From NCBI GenBank assembly GCA_902805475.1, contig CADCSX010000002.1, positions 868,001 to 932,000 on the forward strand: a DNA stretch of 64,000 bases, read 5' to 3'. The notes below the pieces were generated by a model. That model worked only from the letters and a program-made list of their open reading frames with translations, did not search any database and was not told where the DNA came from. A program made the position numbers and the translations under genes. This DNA is from Entonaema liquescens (taxonomy: Eukaryota; Ascomycota; Sordariomycetes; Xylariales; Xylariaceae). Positions 48,902 through 59,627 of the stretch are shown here, one piece after another. Numbering within the stretch: position 1 is the stretch's first letter; every line of letters begins with the position of its first letter.

Positions 48902-49388
48902 TTAACGACCATACTTTTGGAATTCCCAGTCTCTGTTATCGAGTGGGCAGACCTGTCGCGCCTTAAGCCACCTTGAGATACAGTGGAAATGGAAAGCATG
49001 CTATATATATATATACATATCAGTTAACAGTCCGAGGTAGCTATTAGGAAGGACGACTTACGTTACATATACCCCAAGCTACGGTACACTCCTCACTGGC
49101 AGCGGAGGATTGGTTTGCCTGGCACTCGATGCATAAATCCATGATGTGATTTCGGCAGATAGCGCAGTTGTCGACAACGATATCCCAAGCCCAGAGTGCC
49201 ACGGCGTTCCACTAGGTTGTCAGATATTAGCTCAAGTTCCCAACTACGTAGTGTAACTTAGTTTCTTCTTACCTTCTTGACTTCGAAGCGTTTCTTCCCG
49301 TCGTTCTTCCCGTCAGCGTCACCGCCTTTGCGGTCCTTTTGATAATAGCTGAGGTGCTAGGCGCATCGGTCATATCGATATCAGCCAT
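48902..49388 (-). CDS. RBX1: RING-box protein RBX1/Hrt1 of cullin ligases, frame broken by one missing base
   Basis: Exons (minus): 49273-49388, 49062-49211, 48902-49000. ATG 49388 (MADIDMTDAP). Exon 2 carries WNAVALWAWDIVVDNCAICR and HIMDLCIECQANQSSA, exon 3 HAFHFHCISRWLK and VCPLDNRDWEFQKYGR. That is the complete RING-H2 of RBX1 with all zinc ligands in place. In exon 1 the run AAAA (plus TTTT 49337-49340) is one base short: IIK must continue KDRKGGDADGKNDGKKRFEVKK to reach the splice site. Exon 1 is 116 nt, one short of 39 codons; intact length 121 aa. RBX1 recruits E2 to all cullins and is essential in the fungi studied, so the lesion is suspicious as sequence error. Confidence 0.95.
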
Positions 49389-50350
49389 TGTGACTATATT
49401 GGTCCGAGGTCTTCGTGATATGAAGGAGTGTTTCCGTAGTAGAAGTAGATGCAGTATCACTTATTGGATTAAATCGTACTAGATAGCGGGTTTGTTCGGG
49501 TTCTGGAGGAATGTCGAGATTGACGTGAAGGTTATCTTGCGCGTTTGTAAACGCCTTTTGTATTGTGTAGAGTAGACAAAAGAGCAATACACGACTAAGG
49601 CTTTGTTTTTTACCACTGCTTTACATCAAAGCGTGATTGCAAGACAATGTTAAGGCAGTAAATCCTTGGAGCCTTCAAGGTTGCGATACATACAGCTAGA
49701 ACTGGCAGCTGCGTGATTGCCCCTCCAGTGGCTTAGGTAGGTACCTACTATCAAGCTTATCAAGACCTACAAGGTGCCTAAGGTACTTAATGAGTACTTC
49801 TGATACATTGAATTCCACCCAGAAACAGTAGTAGTGACTAAGTCGATTGTGACTTACGCTAATTTGTACCAATGAAATGAAGGCATACTCCTTACAGCCA
49901 CATTATTGTGTCACGTTATACCATCGTCGACTCCACCATACACCCAACTGTTTTCCCTGCGGAAGGCGATCCAATTCCAATCTCTTTCCCTCTATCAACA
50001 ATCAAACACAAATATGTACAGAAACGCCGAAAAACATAAAAGTCACAGCCTACGAATGTCACACTCTCCATCAAGAAGAACAAGCTTTTCATCAACAATC
50101 CGACGACCTCCTGTTTAATCCACAAAGCAAGTCACAGTAAAAGCAAGCAAACACGAGAGAAAGATTAATTGACTTTACCCTTTGCCCTCATCTTCGTTGT
50201 CTCCGTCGCCCCGCATTACGTCGTCGCACTGACTTTAATCTCCTGGAACTCGCGAACCAACCTAACTCTCCTTAGGCTTCAAGCCACTCGAAACTTGATA
50301 ACCAGAATCATCATTCACTGCTCCCATTTCTAAATACATGCCTCCGAAGC
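49389..50350. other. Divergent intergenic region RBX1 / PNRC-like gene
   Basis: About 960 nt holding two promoters. TAGGTAGGTACCTA at 49735-49748. The right part (49870-50340) is C/A-rich and probably the leader of the plus-strand gene, with several upstream ATGs (for example 49873, 50012). Confidence 0.4.
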
Positions 50351-51547
50351 ATGCAAGAGGGACTGGAGCAAAAGCAGACACCTAACCGACGCCGCCAAGG
50401 CGGGAGGAGTCGCAACACCCCCAAACAAACAACCTACGCTTCTGAGAACGATGTTCCAAGACACAAATCCGGGCATAATGGCAGTCCCAGTACGCCCGTC
50501 TCGGAAGTCGTCGAAGCCTTGCGCGCCAGTTCGACAAGCCAAAAGCCGCGCAGCAAGAAGAAGAAGAATGGCAACAAGCAGCCTCGTGTCAACGAAGGAG
50601 TTGGTTCGCCGGGCCAAAACCATCCCGACTGTTCAAGCCCCTCGGCTCCTATATTCGCAGGTTCTACATTTCATGCTTCGCCTGCCCCATCCGCGCTACC
50701 TATCCCCAGCTTCCTCAACAGGCCGGAGTCTGATTCCCCCGGGATGAAAGCCCCGTCGAGTCCAGAACAAGAGCTTTCCTGCACAACTTCCGACTCGGAC
50801 GAGGCCAGTTCTCCCAGTCCTATGCCGCGGGCTACCGAGTCGCCTTTGGAATTTTTCTTTCGTGCCGACCGAGCCGAGAAAGAGAAGGCTAGAGCCCGCC
50901 GAGCGAGTTCTGCTCACACGACTGCGATCCATATGAGCCCTCTCTCGCCATCCCATCAGTCTCCAAAAGACTCTTCTCCATTCCCCTTGGGTAATACACC
51001 GAGCCAGGCACGCCGCCCAAATTATCAGAAGCGCGCTACGGTGCTGGGTATTTCCGCAGACGAACTAGATGGAAATCCAGGCGACCCAGTTGGTCCAGCC
51101 TTTTCCACCCCTTACCAGGAGCGCATGCGAGCTGCTCGATCGAATCAATCATCTGCACGCTCTGCTAGCAAGGTACTTCAGAATCAGAACGTTACCCCTC
51201 ACGACGATATCAAACGTTATCTCTTCACCGGTCAATTAGGTGGTAACAAGGAACCGTCACAGCAACCGTCAAGCTCATCTAATAAAGTCGCTCAGCATCA
51301 TTCTCCGCAACACCACAAGCCATTTGAGCCGATTCGAAATTCTCCGTGTCAATCACCACCACGTCATTTGCCTCGCGGCATGTTTCCCATGTCCGTTCTC
51401 ACGGCCAGTGCACAGAACGGGCAACCTACCGCACCACCCGTAGATTCACAACTCTCACCCTGCCACGCCAATCAAGTCACTGTAATGGAGGATGAACTCC
51501 GTCGGATACTCAAACTCAGCCCGCCTCGTGCTTTGTCATTGCACTGA
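50351..51547 (+). CDS. Proline/serine-rich disordered protein with a PNRC/Edc1-like motif
   Basis: A single open frame of 398 codons from ATG 50351, almost all low complexity and basic at the N-terminus (KPRSKKKKNGNKQ). The one conserved-looking element is PIFAGSTFHASPAPSALPIP at about residues 97-116, which fits the proline-rich YAGxxFSxxPxPxxLPxP motif of PNRC and yeast Edc1/Edc2 that binds Dcp1. The end has MEDELRRILKL, another short linear motif. Role in mRNA decapping is inferred from these motifs alone. Alternative start: ATG 50338 gives MPPKHARGTGAK, which looks more natural but leaves the frame at AAAA 50370-50373; removing one A would join it to QTPNRRRQGG. No introns. Confidence 0.7.
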   Translation: MQEGLEQKQTPNRRRQGGRSRNTPKQTTYASENDVPRHKSGHNGSPSTPVSEVVEALRASSTSQKPRSKKKKNGNKQPRVNEGVGSPGQNHPDCSSPSAPIFAGSTFHASPAPSALPIPSFLNRPESDSPGMKAPSSPEQELSCTTSDSDEASSPSPMPRATESPLEFFFRADRAEKEKARARRASSAHTTAIHMSPLSPSHQSPKDSSPFPLGNTPSQARRPNYQKRATVLGISADELDGNPGDPVGPAFSTPYQERMRAARSNQSSARSASKVLQNQNVTPHDDIKRYLFTGQLGGNKEPSQQPSSSSNKVAQHHSPQHHKPFEPIRNSPCQSPPRHLPRGMFPMSVLTASAQNGQPTAPPVDSQLSPCHANQVTVMEDELRRILKLSPPRALSLH

Positions 51548-52816
51548 TCGGCTACACTTTCCTCTGTTGGGCTGAGATTAGGACCGGTGTTAAAGGCGTT
51601 GTTGATTGGCGGATACTGGATCTCCGCTGATATTGATTTGGCCATGGGCATTCTTCAAACTATCTTTCATCATCTCTATATTACAATCCCTCATCACCAC
51701 ATATTGTTTCCTTTTTTTTTTTCTTTTTTTTTTTCTTTTCTGTTAAGGAAGGCGGTGTCGACTAGGCTATGGTACCTAGGGATAGGTGTCGCCGCGTATT
51801 TCTAACATCTAGACTTCATAAAGGCAGACGGTCTAGGGAAGTCATCAGTCTTTTGTCACTCACCAATTTATTTTCTTCTCTTTCATCAATCAACAATGTA
51901 TTATGGCATATGAGGCCCGAAAAAGGTTCGGCATGGCCTGAGATAATAGCTGGTGCATCGGCAATTCATGTCTTGTACTTTCGGAAACCTGCCCTTGTTG
52001 GCCGGTTGGAGTCTTGGGATCCCCTCTATTCGTCGGAATTGGCGTCAGATCTTGGGTTCAGATTCTAGACGGATGAGGATCAGATCCTGTGTGCAGAGGT
52101 GATATGGAAACTCGGTACGAAGGAATGGTCTACTTTGGACACTTTGGCATCTCGTTATCACTTACGAGATGACGGTTTGAAACGGTGGTGGCTTCTAGAG
52201 ATAAAGCTTAGGGGATGTTATTTGGGGCATCCGTAGTGGTGCGCCGGCGCAGGATTACACGGGTCAAAAAAAACGGAAAATTCATAAAAAATTTCTGATG
52301 ATATATTCAAACAGCCGGTCCTATGACTTCCTCTTCAAAGGCCTCGGGCTATCAATATAACAGACCATTCTGGTCGCGATATATCATCAAGCATTCATCT
52401 TTTATATTCGTGATGGCCCACAACTTCCATGTAAAGTTAAGGCTTGCATGCTAGTACTAATTAGGTAGCTCTAAAGTATCCAGTTCTTTATATAGGTACC
52501 TACCTAGGTAACTACCTACTCTATATTTTCCTAGTCATCATCGCATTTACATAAATTAACTTCTTCAACGAAGACTACCTACTTCGGTGTAAGTTGATAT
52601 TCTTCTGAAGTAGAAGTATTAGGGTAATTTAGATGTCTATTTCAAATGACGTCATTCAGGTGCACGTGCTTTCGTGCTCAACTATCATTTCTAGCGCGTT
52701 TGAATTCACGTCGACGCTTCCATCGCGGTTCTATCACGGTTTCTATGAGAGGTCCCATTACCCCACAGTATAAACTCCGTCTACCATCACCATCGGAACG
52801 TCTCTTCACACTTAAA
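51548..52816. other. Intergenic, PNRC-like gene to TDP1
   Basis: 3' flank with T-tracts (51711-51740), and near the right end the TDP1 promoter with TAGGTACCTACCTAGGTA at 52493-52510. No gene supported. Confidence 0.4.
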
Positions 52817-55152
52817 ATGGATGGATTCGATGCTTTCGGAGGCGACGAAGATGCCGCGTTGCGCTATGCAATAGCTTTATCCTTGCAAGATGCCGGCAAT
52901 TCGTCGTCGAAAAATCCCATTGAAATCTTGTCCGACGAGGATGATGACGATCTCGATAAGGGACCAAAGTATCCCCCAGTAACAAAAGAGCTGAAGAATC
53001 AAGACGAGAAAAGTCAACCACAAGTTGCGCCATTATCTAAAGCATCATCAAACCCTCAACAATCTACCCCCTCAGCTCCGAGCAGCTTTTCAGCTTTAGG
53101 GTTAGACAGGAAGAAAATGGAAGAAGAGCGACTAGCGAGATTAAGGAAGCGCAAGGCTCCGAGTCTAGAGCCGGAGATCCAAGATCGCAGGCAAAGACAA
53201 AAGCTCGATGCCGAATCCACACCTAGCCCAACTAATAAAAGCAAAGTTGACCTTCCATATCCAAAGGGCGTCGTGAAGAAGACATGGGCCAAAGGCTTTC
53301 CTCGCAAAGACGACATCAAAATCGAGGAGGTTCTCCAAAAAGAGGAGCTTGAACTCGCCGTAATCAGTTCGTTTCAGTGGGATGAGAGATGGATGCTATC
53401 CAAAATTAACTACAGAAAAACCAAGATGGTCTGTATTGCTTTCGCTTCAAACGAGGCCCAGGTATGTCCCGATTTCAGTCAATATCTACAATACAATTTT
53501 CGTAGCCAAACTAATGGGTTATCACAACATGGTAGCAAGAGGAGATAAAGGCCAACGTGCCTGAAGGGACGAGCATTAGGTTCTGTTTCCCACCTATGAT
53601 GTCGGCAGGAAGCATGCATTCAAAATTACAACTGTTGAAATACCCCAGCTATTTACGAGTAGTTGTTCCGAGCGGTAACTTTGTGCCTTATGACGTAAGT
53701 GAATTCTCTGGGCCCTAATGCCATGATGTATCATTGACGAATATGAACGCGCAGTGGGGGGAAACCGGGGTTGTTGAGAACATGGTCTTTCTCATTGACC
53801 TCCCTCGATTAGACGACCCCACATCTTCGGCGTCTAATAAACTCGGCTTGTTTGGCGAAGAGCTCTGCTATTTTCTTAGGGCCCAGGGTTTAGATGAGAG
53901 ATTAGTGAGCAGTCTGAAGAAATACGACTTCTCAGAAGCGGACCGATACAGATTCGTCCACACCATGTAAGGACCTAATAGTGTCATGCACTCTTGATAT
54001 ACCCGATCGTCATGACTAACCCGGAGTAGTGGAGGATCGCATGTGGGCGAAAAGTGGCAGCGAACAGGTAGGCTCGGCCCTTTAACTCTAATATCTTGAT
54101 GCTGATTTTCCCCAAGGATATTGCGGTTTAGGACGAGCCGTAGCATCCCTTGGTCTTGATACCACCAAAGATATCGAGGTTGACTTCTTAGCCTCGTCGT
54201 TAGGTTCACTAAACACGGACCTGCTATCAGCCATATATTATGCAGCCCAAGGTAAGGCCACATATTCCCGCCTTTGATCTTTCTCGCTAATAGAGTAGGC
54301 GATGATGGCATGAAAGAATACGGAATAAGGAATACCAAAAATGGGAAAAGTAAATTCCCGGCACAGGCAAAGTTAGAGTTAAAGGATAGATTCCGAATCT
54401 ACTTCCCGTCCCACGATACTATCATACAAAGTCGGGGTGGTAAGAATGTGAGTATAAATTCCAAACCCCTGACCCTGACCGTAATCTAGAGCGTAGTGCG
54501 AACTAATTGCTTTTCAGGCTGCAGGTACCATCTGTACTCAGTCCAAATGGTGGGATTCAGCATCGTTTCCTCGCGAGTTGATTCGCGATTGTAAAAGCGT
54601 CCGACCTGGCCTCCTTACCCACAGCAAACTCATGTTGGTCCGCCACTCTGATCCAGATAAGTCGAAAGCTGCATTCGCCTACGTTGGAAGCGCAAATCTA
54701 TCCGAGAGTGCTTGGTAAGCTAATACGAACGCGATCTGGAAAACGGGTTTAACTAATGCGAAATTCCGGTGTATAGGGGACGCTTGGTAAAAGAAAGGGG
54801 GACAGGCAATCCAAAACTAACTTGTCGTAACTGGGAGTGTGGAGTGGTCGGTAAGTTTGTATATTTCAAGATGTCCCATATCCCACTTCATCGCCTCTAA
54901 GTCTTATGGGGAAATATGGATTCCCAATGGAGTTCTATGATTCAACGACAATCCCAGGATCTTTCATGAAAGGTAATTCGTTAACGTCTAATGTTTGCAG
55001 TTCCTATTGCGCCTCGGGATCTACCCGAGGACGGGTCTCGACCTTTTAGCATCTCTGATTTTGACACTACTATTCCAGTGCCAGTAACTATTCCTAGTGA
55101 GGCATACGGAGACAACAAGTCGAAACGGCCTTGGCTTTTTCTCGAAAATTAA
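52817..55152 (+). CDS. TDP1: Tyrosyl-DNA phosphodiesterase 1 with N-terminal UIM (586 aa)
   Basis: Nine exons: 52817-53461, 53536-53694, 53755-53966, 54030-54067, 54117-54251, 54299-54447, 54518-54714, 54777-54850, 55001-55152; 587 codons, phases consistent. The first HKD half has HSKLQLLKYPSYL (His243, Lys245), the second HSKLMLVRHSD (His481, Lys483) with GSANLSESAWG. These are the two catalytic histidines that attack and release the 3'-phosphotyrosyl bond. Residues about 9-24, DEDAALRYAIALSLQDA, match a ubiquitin-interacting motif. Then a disordered basic linker to about 150. Known role: repair of stalled topoisomerase I-DNA adducts in the nucleus. The frame is open above 52817 with other ATGs (52746), but MDGFDAFGG starts the UIM directly. 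The intron at 53462 could also end at 53541, removing QE. Confidence 0.95.
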
Positions 55153-58100
55153 GTTTCTCTAGTCAATTGAGCTAAGGGGTATCCTGCTACTATCCTAAAA
55201 GGTAAGTAGCGTGCAACCGACAGCCCGGCGGTCTAGCTTCGAACGGGCCGGATGTCGTCCTAATGCCACGATCGTCTAGCGCAGATCACCCGCGATCCGC
55301 ACTAGGTATCTTCAACTCAGGTGATGAAGACGATCACTTGAGTAGCGGCACTAAGTTGTTGGTTCTGGAAGCATTTTTGTCTTGAGATGCAACTTACAAA
55401 TTCAACAACAGGCCACTTCTAGTCATTTTTCTACCCTGCTATCATACTTCCCCAGTTGGACACGTGCGAATTCATTTTAGGGAATCCGGCCATGAACCCG
55501 GAAACAAAGGTCTACGACATATAGCATAACTACATAGACAATAATCAAGAAAGTCCCTCAAGATTATTAATTATTCTAGGCTCTTTAGTTCCTATCAGAC
55601 TGAAGTGGATGTTACTTGAATTTCACATGGAAATATCTGAGAGGCTTGTCGAAGAGGAAATGCAGGGTAATACCATGTCACGTTAGCGTTGACAATCAAG
55701 GTTTATGGTGTTTGCCGGTATTCTGACTTCGGTTTGGATCGGCCACCAGATCATAGTCGTTCCATGAAAGCCTCAAGAGTCCGGTCATGCATTATTCAGC
55801 TACCAGTTGATGGTCTCCCATTCTCTTTCGGAATAATTCTCGCAGACGCATATTTGACATGGGGTCTTTCTCTACTGTTCCCTGTTTGGTATGCCGACGC
55901 CTCGGTCGGTTCAGCATTACAATAATAGCTTCCCCATGTTTCGAGATTGTATCTACGTTCAAGGAGCATTAACGAATGTAAAATAGAATAGGAACTAACA
56001 AGGAATCATTATCACAGTGACCAAAAATTGCTTAGACGGATTTAGTACCTAACGGATGATGATATTCGCAGATTACCCCACCGAACAGGTTTAAGTACCG
56101 GACAAGCAAAAGTCATGGGCAAAACGACATGCCTCCATTTGGATTAATAATTACCAGGGAGGTCGTATAATTGGCATTCTAAACGCGTTTAGGATAGCTT
56201 CAAGTCTATTCAGTCTTCTTGCCACTCAGTGATATATTCCCCAAAACAGGATGCTCTTATACAATGTTTATATCATTAGATTTTCTTTCTTACATTAATT
56301 ACATTTATATGATTTTTATTTGTTGATTAGCTTGATTTATTTGTATATTACATGTTCGATTACTCAGCTGAATACGGTCCAATTCTTGTACAACTAGCTC
56401 GTCCCGATTGTAAAAACCACCGATACCAACGCTCCTAGTAAACTATAATTTTTCGGTGTTAATATAGTTACCCCATTCAGAAAAATGCTCCCTTCATTCA
56501 TAATTATCTATTGTCCACAGGCCTCGTCGCGGCTGAAGCGTCGGCATACTATTCTATACCTAATCATATCGTCATCCATCAAATTAGGCCACTGCCATAT
56601 TGGCCTACTACTGCCTACACATTTCGTGTATATCACTTCAGTATCCCAACCTTTTAGGGGGAAGCACTACCTAGGTAGGTACTTAGCTCTCTAGAGGTTT
56701 AGTCTGTTAACAAGGTTTGTTCCGTGGGCCCCCTAAGAAATATAGGGCTGCCTAAGAAGAGGAACCAGAACAGGTCTGGGCCCTCGTCATCAGGATATTG
56801 ATCGCTCGGACCATTATGGGATGGTGTTTCTCTATCTCGAGATGAAACAAGAAGCATAGAAACAGCGAAGTTGTTTCACGGGCAATTCTGCACCTGGCTG
56901 TTGAAACCTAGGGCTTACATGTTGAACATTTTCTTCGTCTCCAATGTCTCATCCAGATTCCCAACCTCGTCTCTACCATTAGTCTACGTCTAAGTATGAT
57001 AATCTCTGTGCGGCATAGTCAAGACCAAATCTAAACCTTAAAGATCCCTCAATACAGCTTAGCTCGCCAGCAATCCCTTGTAATGACAGGCGTCCCATTA
57101 TCCTAGCCGCATATTACAGGATGACTTGTAAGATAGAATTTTCTTAGGCCTTGTACAAATCGATTCGTACTATAAGGAAGCCCCGGATGTCTAATTAGGG
57201 CCAAACATAGCCAACTCGCAATGAATCCAAGCTAGCTGCACAGAAGATCAAATAGGTAGAGGATGAAAACAAAGTCGCAACGCCTTTTGTTGGCAACACC
57301 CCTGTTGTAGCTATACGCGGCTTTAAGGGAGTGTATTTATAAGTTCAAGTGATGAATAGCTATGATAAGGGTTCCTGGCTTTGAGTTTAGTAATTTCTGT
57401 GTGTAAATATCTACCCTTTCACAGTAATAACATGACTTATGTTGAATCATATGGAGGAGCAATATCTACTTCAGGGGGCAAGGGAAAAGAAAATTCACTT
57501 ATGCTAGGAGAGATGCGGTTAATTCACGTGGCATAATCATTTATACCAGGTAGGTACTCTGCAAGAGACCGGGTCTTTTTAAGTTCATAACTCCCGAGGA
57601 TATTCATCGATAGATTACTGGCGCTCCTCGCTGGATGAAGAATATTAGACGGAAGAAATGTTTATGTTTAATAGCAGCATCCACAAGAAATTATTCTGTA
57701 TCTTAGCTAGATATATAATGCTTGCATTCTCCCTGATAAGTATTCACTTCATCGTATATCCTTGTCCGTGGACGGCCAGTTGCAACAGACCAAAACCGCC
57801 ATCGTCGCGGTATTGATGGTAGGGACTTAAAAGTTGAAATCGGCCCAGCGGCGATATACAACAACCTACGTATGGGATTTGTAGCACTAGGTAGAAGTCC
57901 ATCATCCGTCCATCACATTACATCAAACGCCATACCTAGGCGCTTCATATGCCTAATAAGGGAGAAGGGAATGACTCACCTAAGTCTTCATTAATTCAGT
58001 CGCTGCCGCCTGAACCATTTGATTGGTGTACTTGGATGTGCTTCTTACCTACCTAGTATATGGTTACACGGTAGTACTGCAGCCCCTTTTGAGGTCAAAG

Positions 58101-59510
58101 CAGAGCCATATTATAGCACAAATCGCGGGACGAAGAAATGTAAATACCTAGGCATATTCCCTTACGTTTCGAAACATCGTAATTCCTACTAACCATAATG
58201 ATGAGAAGTACCATGGTTATATTTGATATGGAGAAGGACCCGGCGGCTAGTAACTTCTCAGTAGGTCTCTGTGTAGTAAGATATTGACATGTGATCATCC
58301 CAAGTTTTGGCAGGCTCGTTATTTTCATAGTCGTCGAAAGTTGGAAGTCTGCCAAATCAATTCACTTCACTTTTGGCTTCCCTGACTCTCTCCACTCCGA
58401 TATCATCCTGATCGGCCCGCAAGCGTGGGAATTAATCCGAGGCTGTAAGGTGGTGTCTACGATCACAAAGTAGCAGCTAGAGTAGGCGATCGATTAAACC
58501 GGGCTTCAAAGTAACCCACTACGGAGTTCCCCCCCTTCCCTCCCTCCCCACACACACATAGCAGAACTTTTAGACTTAGAAAAGGCTGCTTGGGTAGAGA
58601 ACTAAGGGGTCTAGAATTAGCGTAGCCGGATTCTCGATAGGATTGTGGAGATGGTGAATGAATAATAGCGATCGTGGGCCGCACAATCCATGAGACCCAA
58701 AAGGGCAATGCGATCTAGTACTCCATTCTTGATCCATTGCTATTCCCTGGGGCGATTCACATTTAGTGTCCGTCTTTAGGCGCAGTTCTACGTATCGTAA
58801 AAATAGGGGGATCTTGAGGACGAAACTCAATAAGGGTCAATAAGGGAGGGCTGGTGGCCCAGGTTAGGGGCAATCAGATGAGTGTTAACATGAGTAATAA
58901 TGTACAAGAGGTAAGATGGTGTTAAGCCTAGCCATAGGTCTTGACTATGACAATACGTCTTTTGATTGGGAGAATATAGGTAAGGAAGATGATGAATTAG
59001 TTGGAACTGTAGGGGTTATTAGGTACAATTTACACAAAAAGTCATCTACCAAGTTGTAAGTAACATGTATTATATGTGGGAACAGTAGGGAAAAAGGTAG
59101 GTACATGGATATCAGGAGCTCAAGTACAAATAAATAATAAATGCAGGAGCTGCGCAGGGTAGTTGCAAATAATAGCCACGAGTAGTAGCTGTCACAGCGG
59201 CAGGCGGTAGTGTCTTATAGATAAGAAATGGCAAGCGCTATGTGTGAGCTTTCTTCTTATCTCCAATTTCTCTCAATAAAATGCATCAGCACCGACACTA
59301 CTGACGGTATTGACAGCACTGACAGCACTGACTATCAGTGCTGACTGAACTCTTTCCATCTATGACTTAAATGGTTACTGGAACGCATTGTCCTCAAATA
59401 GCGCCATAGAGAAAGAGCCGGTTCACCTTCCATCTTCTATGAAGAAACACTTTAACACCGACCCCGTGCCCTCTCTCTAATCAGTAGAGCAAGAATCATC
59501 CGAGCAATAT
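55153..59510. other. Large gene-free region (4.4 kb)
   Basis: No gene supported on either strand. Open stretches (for example 55689-55925 +, 58095-58355 -) have no motif. Contains a TAGGTAGGTA motif near 56672 and AT-rich parts near 56270-56340. Given the neighbouring WOPR regulator, part may be extended promoter. Confidence 0.4.
59323..59343. repeat. Perfect 9 bp inverted repeat in the WOPR promoter
   Basis: CAGCACTGA (59323-59331), 3 nt, TCAGTGCTG (59335-59343). It overlaps a short direct repeat GACAGCACT GACAGCACT at 59312-59329. About 170 nt upstream of the first TATA box, so a dimeric regulator site is possible. Confidence 0.55.
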
Positions 59511-59518
59511 TATAAATA
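59511..59518 (+). promoter_or_regulatory. TATA box, distal
   Basis: TATAAATA at 59511-59518, spaced for transcription start near 59540-59570. If used, the transcript carries one ATG (59625) with a 20-codon upstream ORF. Confidence 0.4.
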
Positions 59519-59627
59519 GAAGCCTATTGCCTACCTCCCTAAACTTTCCGGTGTGTTTCCCTTTTCTTTTTACCCTTACATCGTTCTTCCCATATACCTA
59601 AGATATTGCAATCCTACTTCCCCTATG

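Noticed and set aside
14470..49388. Calling all six frameshifted genes pseudogenes
   Set aside because: Each has one lesion of the same type in a short homopolymer (only the MOSC fusion has a second one), and RBX1 is among them; sequence error is simpler.
54851..55000. Extra coding exon inside the last TDP1 intron
   Set aside because: The middle part is open in one frame, but it would need a 20 nt intron on its left; direct removal of 150 nt restores family text.
59541..59552. AAACTTT near a WOPR-binding motif (TTAAAGTTT reversed)
   Set aside because: Only a partial match of a short AT-rich motif; not better than chance in this region.
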